Counted from the stretch's first letter, positions 39,471 through 49,433 are shown. The stretch: 64,000 bases of DNA from an uncultured Geobacter sp. (GCA_903925075.1 CAIYDQ010000003.1:1-64000); one strand, 5' to 3'. Notes: generated from the sequence alone by a model not told the origin. Program-made: numbers and translations.

Positions 39471-39498
39471 AAAAAAGCCCACCTAAGTGGGCTTTTTT
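39471..39498. terminator. Bidirectional Rho-independent terminator
   Basis: AAAAAAGCCCAC-ctaa-GTGGGCTTTTTT. Confidence 0.85.
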
Positions 39499-39513
39499 AG
39501 CGGCGGTCGCGAC

Positions 39514-39837
39514 TCACAGCGCAGCTTTCTGTTTTTCCTTCTCGCGCTCCATCGCCTCTTTGCCGGCTTCGATGGCGGAGGTGATGATGTTTTTCTTCTC
39601 GAGCACGACATCTTTGCCGTCCTCGTAGCTCGCCCTGATCTTGTCCTGGGCCTCGCTGGCGTACTCCTTGATCTTGTCGACGGCGTCGTCGGCCAGATCC
39701 TTGATCTTGCCGCGCATCTCCTCGCCGGTCTTCGGCGCGAGCAGCAGCGCCGCTCCCACTCCGACAGCAGCACCCGCGAAAAACGACAGCAGCATGGTAC
39801 CCGTTCCGATATCCTTATCTTTCGACATGGCAGTCAC
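39514..39837 (-). CDS. YtxH domain-containing protein
   Basis: GTMLLSFFAGAAVGVGAALLLAPKTGEEMRGKIKDLADDAVDKIKEYA. Confidence 0.88.
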   Translation of the reverse strand: MTAMSKDKDIGTGTMLLSFFAGAAVGVGAALLLAPKTGEEMRGKIKDLADDAVDKIKEYASEAQDKIRASYEDGKDVVLEKKNIITSAIEAGKEAMEREKEKQKAAL

Positions 39838-40223
39838 CCCCTTTTTTTAATAAGCTTATCAGCTATCACCTTGCCCGCAACACGCGCACCGGCCAGCCAC
39901 GCGGATGACGTGGCCGCCACCTCCGACGCGACTCCGATCACCTTGTTGATCATCCTGATATTGTGTCCCGCATGCCCGAGTTCGTCCAGGAGCAGATTCA
40001 CCCCGTCGACGTTGGCGGCGGTCGCACTGGTCACCACCTGGATGTCGGCCACCGTGTCGCGCAATTCCTTGATCAGCGGTTGGATTTCGACCTGCAGCGA
40101 CTCGGCGACGCCCCGCAGGGAGATCGCCGTTCTGCGCAGTTCAACCAGCACCGGAATAAGACAAAAAGCCATGACCAACAGAGTCACCGCCGTCACGACC
40201 GACATCACTTCCAGCAAAAGCAT
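39834..40223 (-). CDS. DUF948-like membrane protein
   Basis: MLLLEVMSVVTAVTLLVMAFCLIPVLVELRRTAISLRGVAESLQVEIQPLIKELRDTV; coupled to the YtxH gene. Confidence 0.78.
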   Translation of the reverse strand: MLLLEVMSVVTAVTLLVMAFCLIPVLVELRRTAISLRGVAESLQVEIQPLIKELRDTVADIQVVTSATAANVDGVNLLLDELGHAGHNIRMINKVIGVASEVAATSSAWLAGARVAGKVIADKLIKKRG

Positions 40224-40461
40224 GTATTCCTCCCTCGGATAATCTATAGCGGCCCGCGGTTCGATCTGGTTCAGGGATGTTCGGAAAAAACAGGAATGAC
40301 AAATCAAGCATTGCGGATTTCGACAACTCTCATTGCCTCGGCTATCGGTAACGCTATATCTTTCGGTACTTAATAATAATTCATTTATATAACGGCTTGA
40401 GGTGTGTTGTCAAGGCATAAGCACGGAGCGGGACTGTCAGAACCAGTCACTGTACCGCTAA

Positions 40462-41163
40462 CTAAAGAGCCTTATGCCAGGAGAGTCTGCGCTCCAGGAC
40501 GCGAGACAGCGAAGTGAACGCGTAGCAGATGACGAAGTAGACGGCGGCTATGAAGATGAAGATCTCGGTCGGAAAGGCCATGGTGCGGTTGTTGATCTGG
40601 GTGCCGACGTGGGTGAGTTCCGACACCCCGACGATGAAGGCGAGCGAGGTGTCCTTGATGAGGGAGACGAACTGGTTGACGAAGCTGGGGATCATGTTCC
40701 TGAGCCCTTGCGGCAGGACCACGTAAAGCATCGCCTGCCAGGGCTTCAGGCCGGTGGAGAGGGCCGCCTCGGTCTGCCCCTTGGGGATCCCCTCGATGCC
40801 GGCCCTGACGATTTGGGACATGTAGGCGGAGGTGAACAGGGTGAGCCCCATGATCACCGTCTGGCTTTCCGGCGTGGTCTTGCGAAGCAGGATGGGGAGC
40901 AGGAAATACATCCAGAAGATCACCATCAACAGCGGCAGCCCTCTGACGGTGTTGATGAACAAAAGCGAAGGCCAGCGGACCCAGCGGTTTCCGGAGATGC
41001 TCAATAGCCCCAGGATCAGGCCGCCGACGACCGAAAGCAGGCAGGAGACCACCGCCAGATAGAGGGTGAGTCCGAGGCCGCCGAGCGGGCCGTTGGGGTA
41101 GCGCCCGATCATGAAGTAGGTGAAATTGTCCGCTATGACCTGGAAGTTGAGGAAGTCGCCCAT
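40462..41163 (-). CDS. Polar amino acid ABC transporter permease
   Basis: GLGLTLYLAVVSCLLSVVGGLILGLL...FINTVRGLPLLMVIFWMYF...GLKPWQAMLYVVLPQGLRNMIPSFVNQFVSLIKDTSLAFIVGVSEL. Confidence 0.93.
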   Translation of the reverse strand: MGDFLNFQVIADNFTYFMIGRYPNGPLGGLGLTLYLAVVSCLLSVVGGLILGLLSISGNRWVRWPSLLFINTVRGLPLLMVIFWMYFLLPILLRKTTPESQTVIMGLTLFTSAYMSQIVRAGIEGIPKGQTEAALSTGLKPWQAMLYVVLPQGLRNMIPSFVNQFVSLIKDTSLAFIVGVSELTHVGTQINNRTMAFPTEIFIFIAAVYFVICYAFTSLSRVLERRLSWHKAL

Positions 41164-41164
41164 G

Positions 41165-41872
41165 TCAGCCGGTCCTCAGCGGATTCAGCACCCGCCTGTC
41201 GTAGACGTGCACGAGCCAGGTGATGGCCACCGAGAGGGCGAGGTAGACCAAGGTGGCGGCGGTAAAGGCCTCGAACCCTTTGAAGGAGTAGCTCTCCACC
41301 TGGCGCGCCTGGTAGGTGAGCTCGGCGACGCCGATGGTCATGGCGAGCGAGGAATTCTTGGCCAGGTTCAGGAACTGGTTCACCAGCGGCGGCACGGTGA
41401 TCCTGACCGCCTGCGGCAGGATCACGTACTGCATGGAGCGCAGAAAGGAGAAGCCCGCGCTGCGGGCCGCCTCCATCTGCTCCTTGGGGATGGAGAGTAT
41501 GCCGCTACGGAGATCCTCGGCGATGAAGGCGGAGGTGTAGATGCTGAGCGCGATCGCCGCAGCGGCGAATTCGAAGTTGGTGCTGTTCAGCCAGTCGTTG
41601 ACGGCCGTGGGGAGGATCTTGTAGGAGCCGAAATACCAGAAGAAGATCTGCACCAATAGCGGCGTGTTCCGAAAAAACTCCAGATAGGCCATGGCGACCA
41701 GGCGGACCGGCCGCAGCGGGCTCATGCGCAGCACCGCGACCAGCAGGCCGAGCAGGAAGGCGAGCACGATGGAGACGAAGGAGAGCTCCAGGGTGATCTT
41801 CAGCCCGGAGACCAGCCAGTCGAAATACTTGCCCGAGGTGACGATGGACCAGTCGAAGTGGTATTTGAGCAC
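41165..41872 (-). CDS. Polar amino acid ABC transporter permease
   Basis: AYLEFFRNTPLLVQIFFWYFG; AARSAGFSFLRSMQYVILPQAVRITVPPLVNQFLNLAKNSSLAMTIGVAEL. Confidence 0.93.
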   Translation of the reverse strand: MLKYHFDWSIVTSGKYFDWLVSGLKITLELSFVSIVLAFLLGLLVAVLRMSPLRPVRLVAMAYLEFFRNTPLLVQIFFWYFGSYKILPTAVNDWLNSTNFEFAAAAIALSIYTSAFIAEDLRSGILSIPKEQMEAARSAGFSFLRSMQYVILPQAVRITVPPLVNQFLNLAKNSSLAMTIGVAELTYQARQVESYSFKGFEAFTAATLVYLALSVAITWLVHVYDRRVLNPLRTG

Positions 41873-41893
41873 GGAAAAGAGCCTCTTTTTAGC

Positions 41894-42709
41894 TTACTTG
41901 TCCGCCGTGATCTTGAAGGTGCGCTTCAGCGGGGTCGAGGTCTTGGGACCGAACCACCTGTCGAAGATCTTCTTGGCCTCGCCGCTTTTTTCCATTTCCA
42001 GCAGGGTCTTGTTGACGAAAGCGACCAGGTTCTTGTCGTCCTTGCGCATCCCCAGGCCGTAGGGCTCCTCGGAGATCTGCAGGGTGGGGATCTCGAACTT
42101 GTTCTTGTTGGGGGCTTTGCCGAGGATGCCGGCAAGGATCGATTCGTCCGTGGTGACCGCGGCCACTTTCCCCTGCTGCAAGGCGAGAAACGCCTGGGGG
42201 TAATCGTCGAAGGAGAGCACGGTGGCGGTCGGGATCGCCTTTTTGACGTTCTGCTCCGAGGTGGAGCCTTTGGCCGTGCCGATCTTTTTCCCTTCCAGGT
42301 CCTTCAGGCTCTTGACCTTCCCCTTGTTGGTGATGAACTTCTGGCCGGTCAGGAAATAGGTATAGCTGAAGTCGATCTGTTTGGCCCGCTCCGGGTTTTT
42401 GGTCATGGTGGCGGCGATCATGTCGATGTTGCCTTCCATCAGTTGCGGCATCCTGCTGGCGGAGGTCACCGGTTTCAGTTCAAGCTTCACGCCCAGTTTT
42501 TGGGCGATGGTCTTGACGAAGTCGATGTCGTAGCCGACGATCTCCCGGCTCTTCTCGTCGATGTAGCCGAAGGGAGGGAGGGAGTCCTTGACCCCTACCA
42601 CCAGCACGCCCTTCTTTTTCACCTCGGCCAGCGTGTCGCCGGCCAGCGCCGCCTGCGTCAAAGACGCCACCAAGGCCAGCGCCGCGAAAACCGTCATCAT
42701 TTTTTTCAT
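41894..42709 (-). CDS. Amino acid ABC transporter substrate-binding protein
   Basis: Signal peptide MKKMMTVFAALALVASLTQAALA; VVGVKDSLPPFGYIDEKSREIVGYDIDFVKTIAQKLGVKLELKPVTSASRMPQLMEGNIDMI. The 493-aa ORF in the track is an out-of-frame extension. Confidence 0.93.
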   Translation of the reverse strand: MKKMMTVFAALALVASLTQAALAGDTLAEVKKKGVLVVGVKDSLPPFGYIDEKSREIVGYDIDFVKTIAQKLGVKLELKPVTSASRMPQLMEGNIDMIAATMTKNPERAKQIDFSYTYFLTGQKFITNKGKVKSLKDLEGKKIGTAKGSTSEQNVKKAIPTATVLSFDDYPQAFLALQQGKVAAVTTDESILAGILGKAPNKNKFEIPTLQISEEPYGLGMRKDDKNLVAFVNKTLLEMEKSGEAKKIFDRWFGPKTSTPLKRTFKITADK

Positions 42710-42735
42710 GGATATTCCTCCTAAAGGTTGCGATT

Positions 42736-43470
42736 TCAATGCATCGGCGAGAGCAGTTGCTTCAGGAACTGCTGCGCCCGCTCGTGTTTGGGCTGCTTGA
42801 AAAACTGCTCGGGGGGCGCTTCTTCCAGGATCACGCCGTGGTCCATGAACACCACCCGCCCGGCGACCTCCCGGGCAAAGCCCATCTCGTGGGTGACGAC
42901 CACCATGGTCATGCCGCTCTTGGCCAGTTTCAGCATCACGTCGAGCACTTCGCCGATCATCTCCGGGTCGAGCGCGGAGGTCGGCTCGTCGAAGAGCATG
43001 ATGCGCGGCTTCATGGCCAGCGCGCGGGCGATGGCGACGCGCTGCTGCTGGCCGCCGGAGAGCTGCGTCGGGTAGGCGTCGCGCTTCTCGGCGAGCCCCA
43101 CCCTCTCCAGCAGCGCCAGGGCCTGCTGCTCGGCTTCTTTCCTGGGAGTATTGCGGATCTTGATGGGCGCCAGGGTGATGTTGGCGAGCACGGAGAGATG
43201 GGGATAGAGGTTGAACTGCTGGAAGACGAAGCCGACCTCGGCGCGCAGTTTGTTGATGTCGGTCTTCTTGTCGGCGAGGTCCATGCCGTCGACCACCAGC
43301 GTTCCCTCGCCGATCGGCTCCAGCTGGTTGATGGTACGGATCAGGGTGGACTTGCCGCTGCCGGAGGGGCCGCACACCACGACCACCTCGCCCGCCTGCA
43401 CCTTCAGGTTGATGTCGTTCAGTACGTGGAGTTTCTTAAACCATTTGTGTACGCCCCGAAACTCGATCAT
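42736..43470 (-). CDS. Amino acid ABC transporter ATP-binding protein
   Basis: [19 protein letters not shown] (Walker A); [35 protein letters not shown]. Confidence 0.95.
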   Translation of the reverse strand: MIEFRGVHKWFKKLHVLNDINLKVQAGEVVVVCGPSGSGKSTLIRTINQLEPIGEGTLVVDGMDLADKKTDINKLRAEVGFVFQQFNLYPHLSVLANITLAPIKIRNTPRKEAEQQALALLERVGLAEKRDAYPTQLSGGQQQRVAIARALAMKPRIMLFDEPTSALDPEMIGEVLDVMLKLAKSGMTMVVVTHEMGFAREVAGRVVFMDHGVILEEAPPEQFFKQPKHERAQQFLKQLLSPMH

Positions 43471-43497
43471 GCGCGCTCCTGCTGCCGAATAAACGTG

Positions 43498-44337
43498 TCA
43501 GATGGCCGGATGGGCCAGGGTGCCGTGGATCGGTACGCTGAAGGCTCCGGGGGAGGTCTGGTACTTCATCAGCAACAGGAAGACGAACTTTTGCCGATCC
43601 AGGAACGCGGGTTTCGGCATCATCTCCAGGACCAGGTTGAGCGGCGAGTTGCCGACCGGCACGGCAAGCACGCTGTCCCCTTTCAGGCGCACGTAGATGT
43701 CGTCCCCCTCCAGGGTGAAGCTCTTCAACGCCATCCGTCCGTATTCGATGCCGAGCGCGCCGCGGATCTGCTTGTACCTCGCGTCGGGCAGGGGCATCTC
43801 GCCGATCTTCACCCCCGCCAGCTCGGCGCCGCGCACCTCGAGTTGCAGGTTCCCCTCGGGATACCCTTTGGGGGTCACCGTCTTGCCGTTGACGCTCAGC
43901 TCTCCCTTGACGCTGGCCCCCGCCACCGTGGCGAAGAAAGGGATCTCCTCCAGGCGCACGCCTTTGCACTGCACGCTCCAGCCGTGATCTTTGCCGAGGT
44001 TCACCTCGCCGGCCAGTTCGCCGGCGGCGCCGACCTTGGCGTCGTAGGAAACGCGCAGTTTGCCGATCAAAAGCGGCAGCAGCTCCAGATGAACCCGCGC
44101 GTCGCGCAGCCTGATCAGGCTCCCTTTGGCCGACGCCACCTCCAACTCCCGCGACTTGAAGCCGAGCGGGAAACTCTTGCCGAATCCGGAGAAGTTGAGG
44201 CTATAGCCCGCGTTGTCGGCGGCGCGCACCAGCACCCCTTTGACCGCGTCGTTGGGGGTGAAGAACAGCGTCAAAAACAGGAAAACAACGACGGCGGCGG
44301 GGATGCCGCAGGCAAGGTAGAGGGCGCGCCGTTTCAT
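43498..44337 (-). CDS. gspN: Type II secretion system protein N
   Basis: Last gene of the gsp cluster; KRRALYLACGIPAAVVVFLFLTLFFTPNDAVKGVLVRAADNAGYSLNFSGFGKSFPLGFKSRELEV. Confidence 0.78.
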   Translation of the reverse strand: MKRRALYLACGIPAAVVVFLFLTLFFTPNDAVKGVLVRAADNAGYSLNFSGFGKSFPLGFKSRELEVASAKGSLIRLRDARVHLELLPLLIGKLRVSYDAKVGAAGELAGEVNLGKDHGWSVQCKGVRLEEIPFFATVAGASVKGELSVNGKTVTPKGYPEGNLQLEVRGAELAGVKIGEMPLPDARYKQIRGALGIEYGRMALKSFTLEGDDIYVRLKGDSVLAVPVGNSPLNLVLEMMPKPAFLDRQKFVFLLLMKYQTSPGAFSVPIHGTLAHPAI

Positions 44338-44879
44338 CGTGCCCCTGCCGGCGCCGGCTTGATCAGGGCTATGGTCAGCGCCAGGTCGAGCTTACTGGGG
44401 TCGTCGAAGCGCTGCTTGATCAGCGCCTTCTTCACGGTGACCGGGCGCGTCCCCTTTTCCAGGCGGTAGATGAGGTTGGTCACCTCGTTGGCGCTCAACC
44501 CTTCCATCCTCACCTCGGCCGCGTCTTCCTGGTAGCCGGGAAGGTCCTCGCCCTTGACCGGCTTTATCTGGCTGCTGCGCCCTTTGATGCCGATCTCCTC
44601 GATGATCTTGGCGGGCGAGTCGTCCGGCTTGCCCGCCATCAGCCGATTGGCCAGACGCTGCGCGCCGGCGCTCGCCTCCTGGTAGCGCAGCTTCAGCTTC
44701 ATCATCTCGGATATGTCCGACTCGCGCGCCAGCCGCTTCTTTTCCAGGGCGGAAATCCTGCTGTTCATGGCGGACAGGGCAATCGCCACGATCAACAAGG
44801 CCGCCAGCGCCATGCCGATGCGCAGCTTGGTCCGCTGGTCCAGTCTCTGCAACGAGTTGATCAGCTCTTCCCCGGTCAT
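44334..44879 (-). CDS. gspM: Type II secretion system protein M
   Basis: Single N-terminal TM, coiled coil, position between gspL and gspN, stop/start overlaps. Confidence 0.75.
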   Translation of the reverse strand: MTGEELINSLQRLDQRTKLRIGMALAALLIVAIALSAMNSRISALEKKRLARESDISEMMKLKLRYQEASAGAQRLANRLMAGKPDDSPAKIIEEIGIKGRSSQIKPVKGEDLPGYQEDAAEVRMEGLSANEVTNLIYRLEKGTRPVTVKKALIKQRFDDPSKLDLALTIALIKPAPAGAR

Positions 44880-46165
44880 TGGGCCACCCCCTTCATCTTG
44901 CCGCGGAAGTTGAAGGTGACGCTGCCGTCGGGCCGCGACTTGATCTCGCTGACCTCGGCGCCGTCCAACACCTTGGCGGCGCGGGCCTTGAAATCGTTGG
45001 CGGCCTGGAAGCTCCTGGCGTCCGCCTTCAGGCGCACCTCGAGGCCGTCCACTTCGGTCTCGTAAATGCCGCCGACGTCGTCGCCCTTGGCATCGGCAAG
45101 ATCCTTCAAAAGCTTCAGCAGATTGCTGGACGTCTTGGCCCCTTCCAGCCTCTTTATTTCCGAGCGCAGTTCCGACACCTCGTCGACCGGCTTCTTCCGG
45201 TTGGGAAAGACCTCACGGTAGATCCCTTTCACCGAGAGATCGAGCGAGTTCAGATCCCGTTTCACCAGGTAATAGCGCACGCCGCTCTCGGCGAAGAGCA
45301 GCGCCACCGCGGCGACCGCCAGCACCGCCGTGACCCGCAGTTTCTTGTAGAGTTTTTGGTTTCCCGCCGTGTAGGCGAGCGCGCCGCGCCTGAGGTTGAC
45401 GGCGCTGCCGTCGGCGACCGCCGCCGCCAGCGCGTAGGCCCCGGCCAAGTCGTGCGCCGCGTGCGCGTCGTCTCCGAAGGCGTCGGCCAGCCCGCGGGAG
45501 GCCTGGGCGAGGACCTCGCTTTCGCTGGAGCTGACGGCGTAGGAGATCATCTGTTCGATCGGCACGCCGTGGGAGATTTCCGCCGCGGCCACCGTCCTGG
45601 CCAACTCGGCCTCGCCGGAGCCTGCGGGGAGCGCCCTGAAGTAGACCGGCTGGGCGTCGCGGTAGACCGCTATCCCCTCGCCGTCGGTCACGGCTACGTT
45701 GCCGGCGGCGGGCGCCAGCTTGTTCCAGTGGAAGAGCGACGCGGTCACCAGTTCCGGCTCCAGCCCCGCTCCCTTTAAAAGTTCAATCTTTTCGATCAGC
45801 TCCTTGGCGCGCCCCCAGACGGCGAGGACCTTGCCGTTTGCCAGCGGCAGCGCGTCGAAGGCGAGCGCGTCGGTGTCGAGCGCCGTCTCCCCCTTCAATT
45901 CCAGCGGCAGCAGTTCCCGCACCTTGGCCCGATCCGCGATCGGCAGTTCCAGCTCGCGCATGAAGAGCAGGCTCGGCGGCAGCGCCAGCGCCACCTTGCG
46001 CTCGCCGGCGGCGAGCGAGGCTCCGCTCAGAATCCGGGCCAGTTCCCCCTCGCCCCCTTCCAAATGGTGGCGCTCGGCGGACAGGAAGCCGACCCCGCCC
46101 CTTTTAGGCCTGAAGCCGGCAAGGATCAACTCGTCCTTTTTCAGCTGTACGATCAGGATATCCAT
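44876..46165 (-). CDS. gspL: Type II secretion system protein L (PilM/GspL fold)
   Basis: MDILIVQLKKDELILAGFRPKRGGVGFL...; position; C-terminal TM ALLFAESGVRYYLVKRDLNSLD. The 662-aa ORF is a frame extension into gspK. Confidence 0.82.
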   Translation of the reverse strand: MDILIVQLKKDELILAGFRPKRGGVGFLSAERHHLEGGEGELARILSGASLAAGERKVALALPPSLLFMRELELPIADRAKVRELLPLELKGETALDTDALAFDALPLANGKVLAVWGRAKELIEKIELLKGAGLEPELVTASLFHWNKLAPAAGNVAVTDGEGIAVYRDAQPVYFRALPAGSGEAELARTVAAAEISHGVPIEQMISYAVSSSESEVLAQASRGLADAFGDDAHAAHDLAGAYALAAAVADGSAVNLRRGALAYTAGNQKLYKKLRVTAVLAVAAVALLFAESGVRYYLVKRDLNSLDLSVKGIYREVFPNRKKPVDEVSELRSEIKRLEGAKTSSNLLKLLKDLADAKGDDVGGIYETEVDGLEVRLKADARSFQAANDFKARAAKVLDGAEVSEIKSRPDGSVTFNFRGKMKGVAQ

Positions 46166-47106
46166 CAATATTCTCTCCAGTAGAGGACGGTCGGTTTGGG
46201 CTGTTCCACGTTGCTGACCACGGCCTCGGCAACGCTCACGCTTTCTCCCACCTTGCCCTCTGCGTGTATCCGGTAGATCGATCCTTTGAAACTCACCTTG
46301 CCGATAAGTTGCACGAGCTTTTCCAGGCCGGCAACGTCGTTGAGCGTCTTTATCGGCTTGGTTTTCCGGTATTCCAGGATCTGGTTCACCATGTCGCCGG
46401 TCATCAGTTTGTCGTCCAGCGCGGCAAGCAGTTCCTTGGGCGCGGTGTTGATGTTGATTTGAGCTGCCATCCGCCCGCTGGATAATTCGGAGCCGTACAC
46501 GGTAAGGCACGACCTCAATTTGGTCAGCACCGGCGGGGTGAATCCCTTCACCAGGCCGAGTTCCTCGAAGGTGTTGAACCTGCCGTTGTGCGCCTGATAC
46601 GGCGGTTTCAAGGTGCTGTAATAGCTGGTCTCGGCCCCGTTGGGCCTCGGGGTGTCGTCGAGATCCCGCCAGTCCGAGGCGGCATCCAGCAGGTCGTGGG
46701 AGAGTTGCAGCTGCTTCACCAGGCGCTCGGCGGTCTGGACGTAGAAGATGTCGGGAGCGCCGGTATCCGAAGTCGCCGAATTGAGGTCGAGCTTGCCGCT
46801 CTCGTCTTCGATGGTGATGGTCACCGTGCCCACTCCGGCATCGTAGTTGAACGGCGTGGCCCACATCTCGGAAAGCGAGCTGGCGTCTATGCCCTGGGCC
46901 TGCCTCATGGCGGCGGAAGCCTTCAGCAGAGCGACCCCGCCGGCTATGCCCGACTCGGCCAGTATCCCCGCCTGCTGGGAGGCGACGAAGTTGTGGCTGT
47001 GGGAGGTGTCGACATACACCTCGCCGACGAACTCGACCAAAAGAGCCACCAGCAAGGTCGTCACAATCAGCGCAATGACCAGGGCGAAGCCGCGTTCCCC
47101 CCTCAT
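46165..47106 (-). CDS. gspK: Type II secretion system minor pseudopilin K
   Basis: MRGERGFALVIALIVTTLLVALLVEFVGEVY; GKLDLNSATSD; INTAPKELLAALD. Confidence 0.9.
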   Translation of the reverse strand: MRGERGFALVIALIVTTLLVALLVEFVGEVYVDTSHSHNFVASQQAGILAESGIAGGVALLKASAAMRQAQGIDASSLSEMWATPFNYDAGVGTVTITIEDESGKLDLNSATSDTGAPDIFYVQTAERLVKQLQLSHDLLDAASDWRDLDDTPRPNGAETSYYSTLKPPYQAHNGRFNTFEELGLVKGFTPPVLTKLRSCLTVYGSELSSGRMAAQININTAPKELLAALDDKLMTGDMVNQILEYRKTKPIKTLNDVAGLEKLVQLIGKVSFKGSIYRIHAEGKVGESVSVAEAVVSNVEQPKPTVLYWREY

Positions 47107-47705
47107 GGCGTGATCCTCGGGGAGGCGATGGTGGTGAACACCTCGCCCCCCTTCATGGTCAGCGTCACCCTGACCTGGTCCGGAAGCCGGTTGTTCAGGG
47201 CGGTGTCCCAGCTCTTCACCCATTTGCCGCCGTCGTAGCACTCGACCAGGAACCCTTCGACCACGTCCATCACCGGGTAAGGGTAGCTCTTCACGCTCAC
47301 GTCGAGATAGGGTTCCCTCGACTCCCGCACCAAGGTGAGCACCCCTTCCTTCTCCTGCACCGAGTAACGCACCAAGGTCAGATCCGACGATGGAGCCGGG
47401 TCGATTCTTGGCGGGGAGATGCCGGTGAAGGCGAGCACCGACGCCGGCTTGCCGAAACTGTCCCGGTCTTCGACCACGAACAGGAGCTTCTTGTTGGTGC
47501 TTCTGAAGTAGGCCGAGGAGATCTCGCTGTGCAGTTTGCCGAGCGTGTTCGCCAGCTCTCGGCGCTGCTCGATGCGGACGCCTCCCTTCTCTCTCGCCCC
47601 CATCACCGAGAAGTAGGTGCCGTAAAGGGCTCCGGCCAGAATGACCAGCAGCGTCAGCGCCACCATCAGCTCGATCAAGGTGAAGCCCTTGCGGTTATTG
47701 AGCAT
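47103..47705 (-). CDS. gspJ: Type II secretion system minor pseudopilin J
   Basis: MLNNRKGFTLIELMVALTLLVILAGALYGTYFSV (type III signal). Confidence 0.88.
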   Translation of the reverse strand: MLNNRKGFTLIELMVALTLLVILAGALYGTYFSVMGAREKGGVRIEQRRELANTLGKLHSEISSAYFRSTNKKLLFVVEDRDSFGKPASVLAFTGISPPRIDPAPSSDLTLVRYSVQEKEGVLTLVRESREPYLDVSVKSYPYPVMDVVEGFLVECYDGGKWVKSWDTALNNRLPDQVRVTLTMKGGEVFTTIASPRITP

Positions 47706-48045
47706 TTTTCGGGGCATATTGCACAAGAGAGAGCTTTTTCTTGTCGTCGTTCCAGGTCACCGTCAGGCTGATCCGGTTCAGGCTCGCCCCCGGTATGTCC
47801 GCCGGGACGATCTCCCGCTCCCATTTCAGAGCGGGGTGGTCCGGGGCGAAGGTGCCTTTGTTCTCGGTCGATTGGTTGAAATCGGGATCGGCCAGCTTGG
47901 CTCGTCCCAGGAGCACCGCGGTCGTCTCGTCGGTGTCTTGTCCGACGATGGAGAGGTGGTAGTTGAGCGAGGAGATCACGGTCAAGAGGACCCCTGCGGT
48001 AATTGCCAGCGCGATCATCACCTCTAAAAGGGTGAAGCCTTTCAC
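47695..48045 (-). CDS. gspI: Type II secretion system minor pseudopilin I
   Basis: MKGFTLLEVMIALAITAGVLLTVISSLNYH. Confidence 0.88.
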   Translation of the reverse strand: MKGFTLLEVMIALAITAGVLLTVISSLNYHLSIVGQDTDETTAVLLGRAKLADPDFNQSTENKGTFAPDHPALKWEREIVPADIPGASLNRISLTVTWNDDKKKLSLVQYAPKNAQ

Positions 48046-48566
48046 GACGTTTCCTCCTGGTACCCTTCGATCACCTTCACCTTGCCGCCGGCCGGGTAGG
48101 CGATGATGGTGAAGTGCCGTGCGCCCCCCTTCAGGTGGATCATGATGCCGTCCGGGTTGCCGCCGGGGCCGAAGGTGATCACCACCTGTCCCTCAGTGAC
48201 CTTGCCGAGTTGCGGCACCGTCACGTCCTCGATGGCGATCCCTTCTTCCAACAACTGCCGGCTCATGAACTGGTCGTCCGGCGGCAGTTCCTCGCCGCTG
48301 GGGGAGATCTTGGCGATCCTGGTGCTGCTCTCGGTGAGGTTCAGCTCCAGGTGGAACACCCCCTTGGTGATGATCGCCTGGTCGTTCAGGAACCTGATGC
48401 CTGAGGCGAGGTTACGGGCCGAGGTCTTGAGCCTGCTCCCCTCCTGCGCGGGGAGCCGCGGGAGCACCACTGCCGCGACCATGGCGATGATCACGATCAC
48501 CACCATCATCTCGATCAGGGTGAATCCGGCGTTTCGCGACGCGCGTATGGCTTTGGCGGTTAGCAG
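48042..48566 (-). CDS. gspH: Type II secretion system minor pseudopilin H, apparent non-canonical start
   Basis: In-frame upstream of the track's internal Met: (L)LTAKAIRASRNAGFTLIEMMVVIVIIAMVAAVVLPRLP. No ATG/GTG/TTG before the prepilin signal; CTG at 48566 has GGGAG 8 nt upstream. Confidence 0.8.
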   Translation of the reverse strand: MLTAKAIRASRNAGFTLIEMMVVIVIIAMVAAVVLPRLPAQEGSRLKTSARNLASGIRFLNDQAIITKGVFHLELNLTESSTRIAKISPSGEELPPDDQFMSRQLLEEGIAIEDVTVPQLGKVTEGQVVITFGPGGNPDGIMIHLKGGARHFTIIAYPAGGKVKVIEGYQEETS

Positions 48567-48580
48567 CGCGTTGTCTCCCG

Positions 48581-49024
48581 TTACTTCAGGTTCCAGCTCT
48601 CTATGTCGGCGTTCTTTCCTTCGCCGCCGCGCGCGCCGTCGGCTCCGAAGGAGTAGAGGTCGTAATCGCCGTGCTCGCCGGGGGAGAGGTAGATGTAGTC
48701 GGCGCCCCAGGGATCCTTGGGCAGGCTCTTGTTCTCCAGGTAGCCTTCCGCCTTGTAGTTGTTGGGGATCTTGCCGACCGTGGGCTTGGTCAGCAGCGCC
48801 TGCAGCCCCTGCTCGGTGCTCGGGAAGTTGCCGCTGTCCAGTTTGTATAGTTTCAGCGCCGTCTCCAGGTTCCTGATCTGCACCTTGGCGTCGGCGACCT
48901 TCGCGTCGTCGCTTCGGCCGATGATTTTCGGCCCGACCAGCACGGCCAAAAGGCTCAGGATGACGATGACGACCATCAGTTCGATAAGCGTGAAGCCGCG
49001 GCTCTCTCTCAACGTTGTAAACAT
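48581..49024 (-). CDS. gspG: Type II secretion system major pseudopilin G
   Basis: MFTTLRESRGFTLIELMVVIVILSLLAVLVGPKIIGRSDDAKVADAKVQIRNLETALKLYKLDSGNFPSTEQGLQALLTKP. Confidence 0.96.
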   Translation of the reverse strand: MFTTLRESRGFTLIELMVVIVILSLLAVLVGPKIIGRSDDAKVADAKVQIRNLETALKLYKLDSGNFPSTEQGLQALLTKPTVGKIPNNYKAEGYLENKSLPKDPWGADYIYLSPGEHGDYDLYSFGADGARGGEGKNADIESWNLK

Positions 49025-49085
49025 GCTTGAACCTCTCGTATTTTTTTGGGCTAGGACAGCCTGAATAAACTTCTGATCGTTTTTC

Positions 49086-49433
49086 TTACACTTTACAAAG
49101 GACGTAAGCCCTGGTTGCCAAAAGCTTGTCGGCATTCTCTCCCGGATAGCGAAAATCTATGGCGAATGCGTTCAGCAAGTGCAACGATGTTCGAATAGCC
49201 TCTAACAGTGGGTAGGAAGAAAGAATTTTGTCCAGTAATGCAGAGAGATTGTGGGTTTTCCCAAACTCAACCTCCTCTTCCTGCAACAAGGCTTTCAAGT
49301 ACTTCTCGATGCACTGTTGAGTATGAAAACAAACTGCATCGTAATCGGGGGCTTTTCTTGCCCGTAGTTCCCTGCCGGCCGTAGAAAAGTCGCCTTCTGC
49401 TTTAGTAATCCACTCTTCAGTGAGAGGCTTCAT
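49086..49433 (-). CDS. HEPN domain protein (partner of MNT nucleotidyltransferase)
   Basis: MKPLTEEWITKAEGDFSTAGRELRARKAPDYDAVCFHTQQCIEKYLKALLQEEEVEFGKTHNLSALL, a HEPN signature; overlaps the MNT gene. Confidence 0.88.
   Translation of the reverse strand: MKPLTEEWITKAEGDFSTAGRELRARKAPDYDAVCFHTQQCIEKYLKALLQEEEVEFGKTHNLSALLDKILSSYPLLEAIRTSLHLLNAFAIDFRYPGENADKLLATRAYVLCKV

Noticed and set aside
41894-43375. 493-aa ORF joining a basic N-terminus to the substrate-binding protein
   Set aside because: Upstream part is an out-of-frame reading of the ATPase gene; true start is the ATG at 42709 with a signal peptide.
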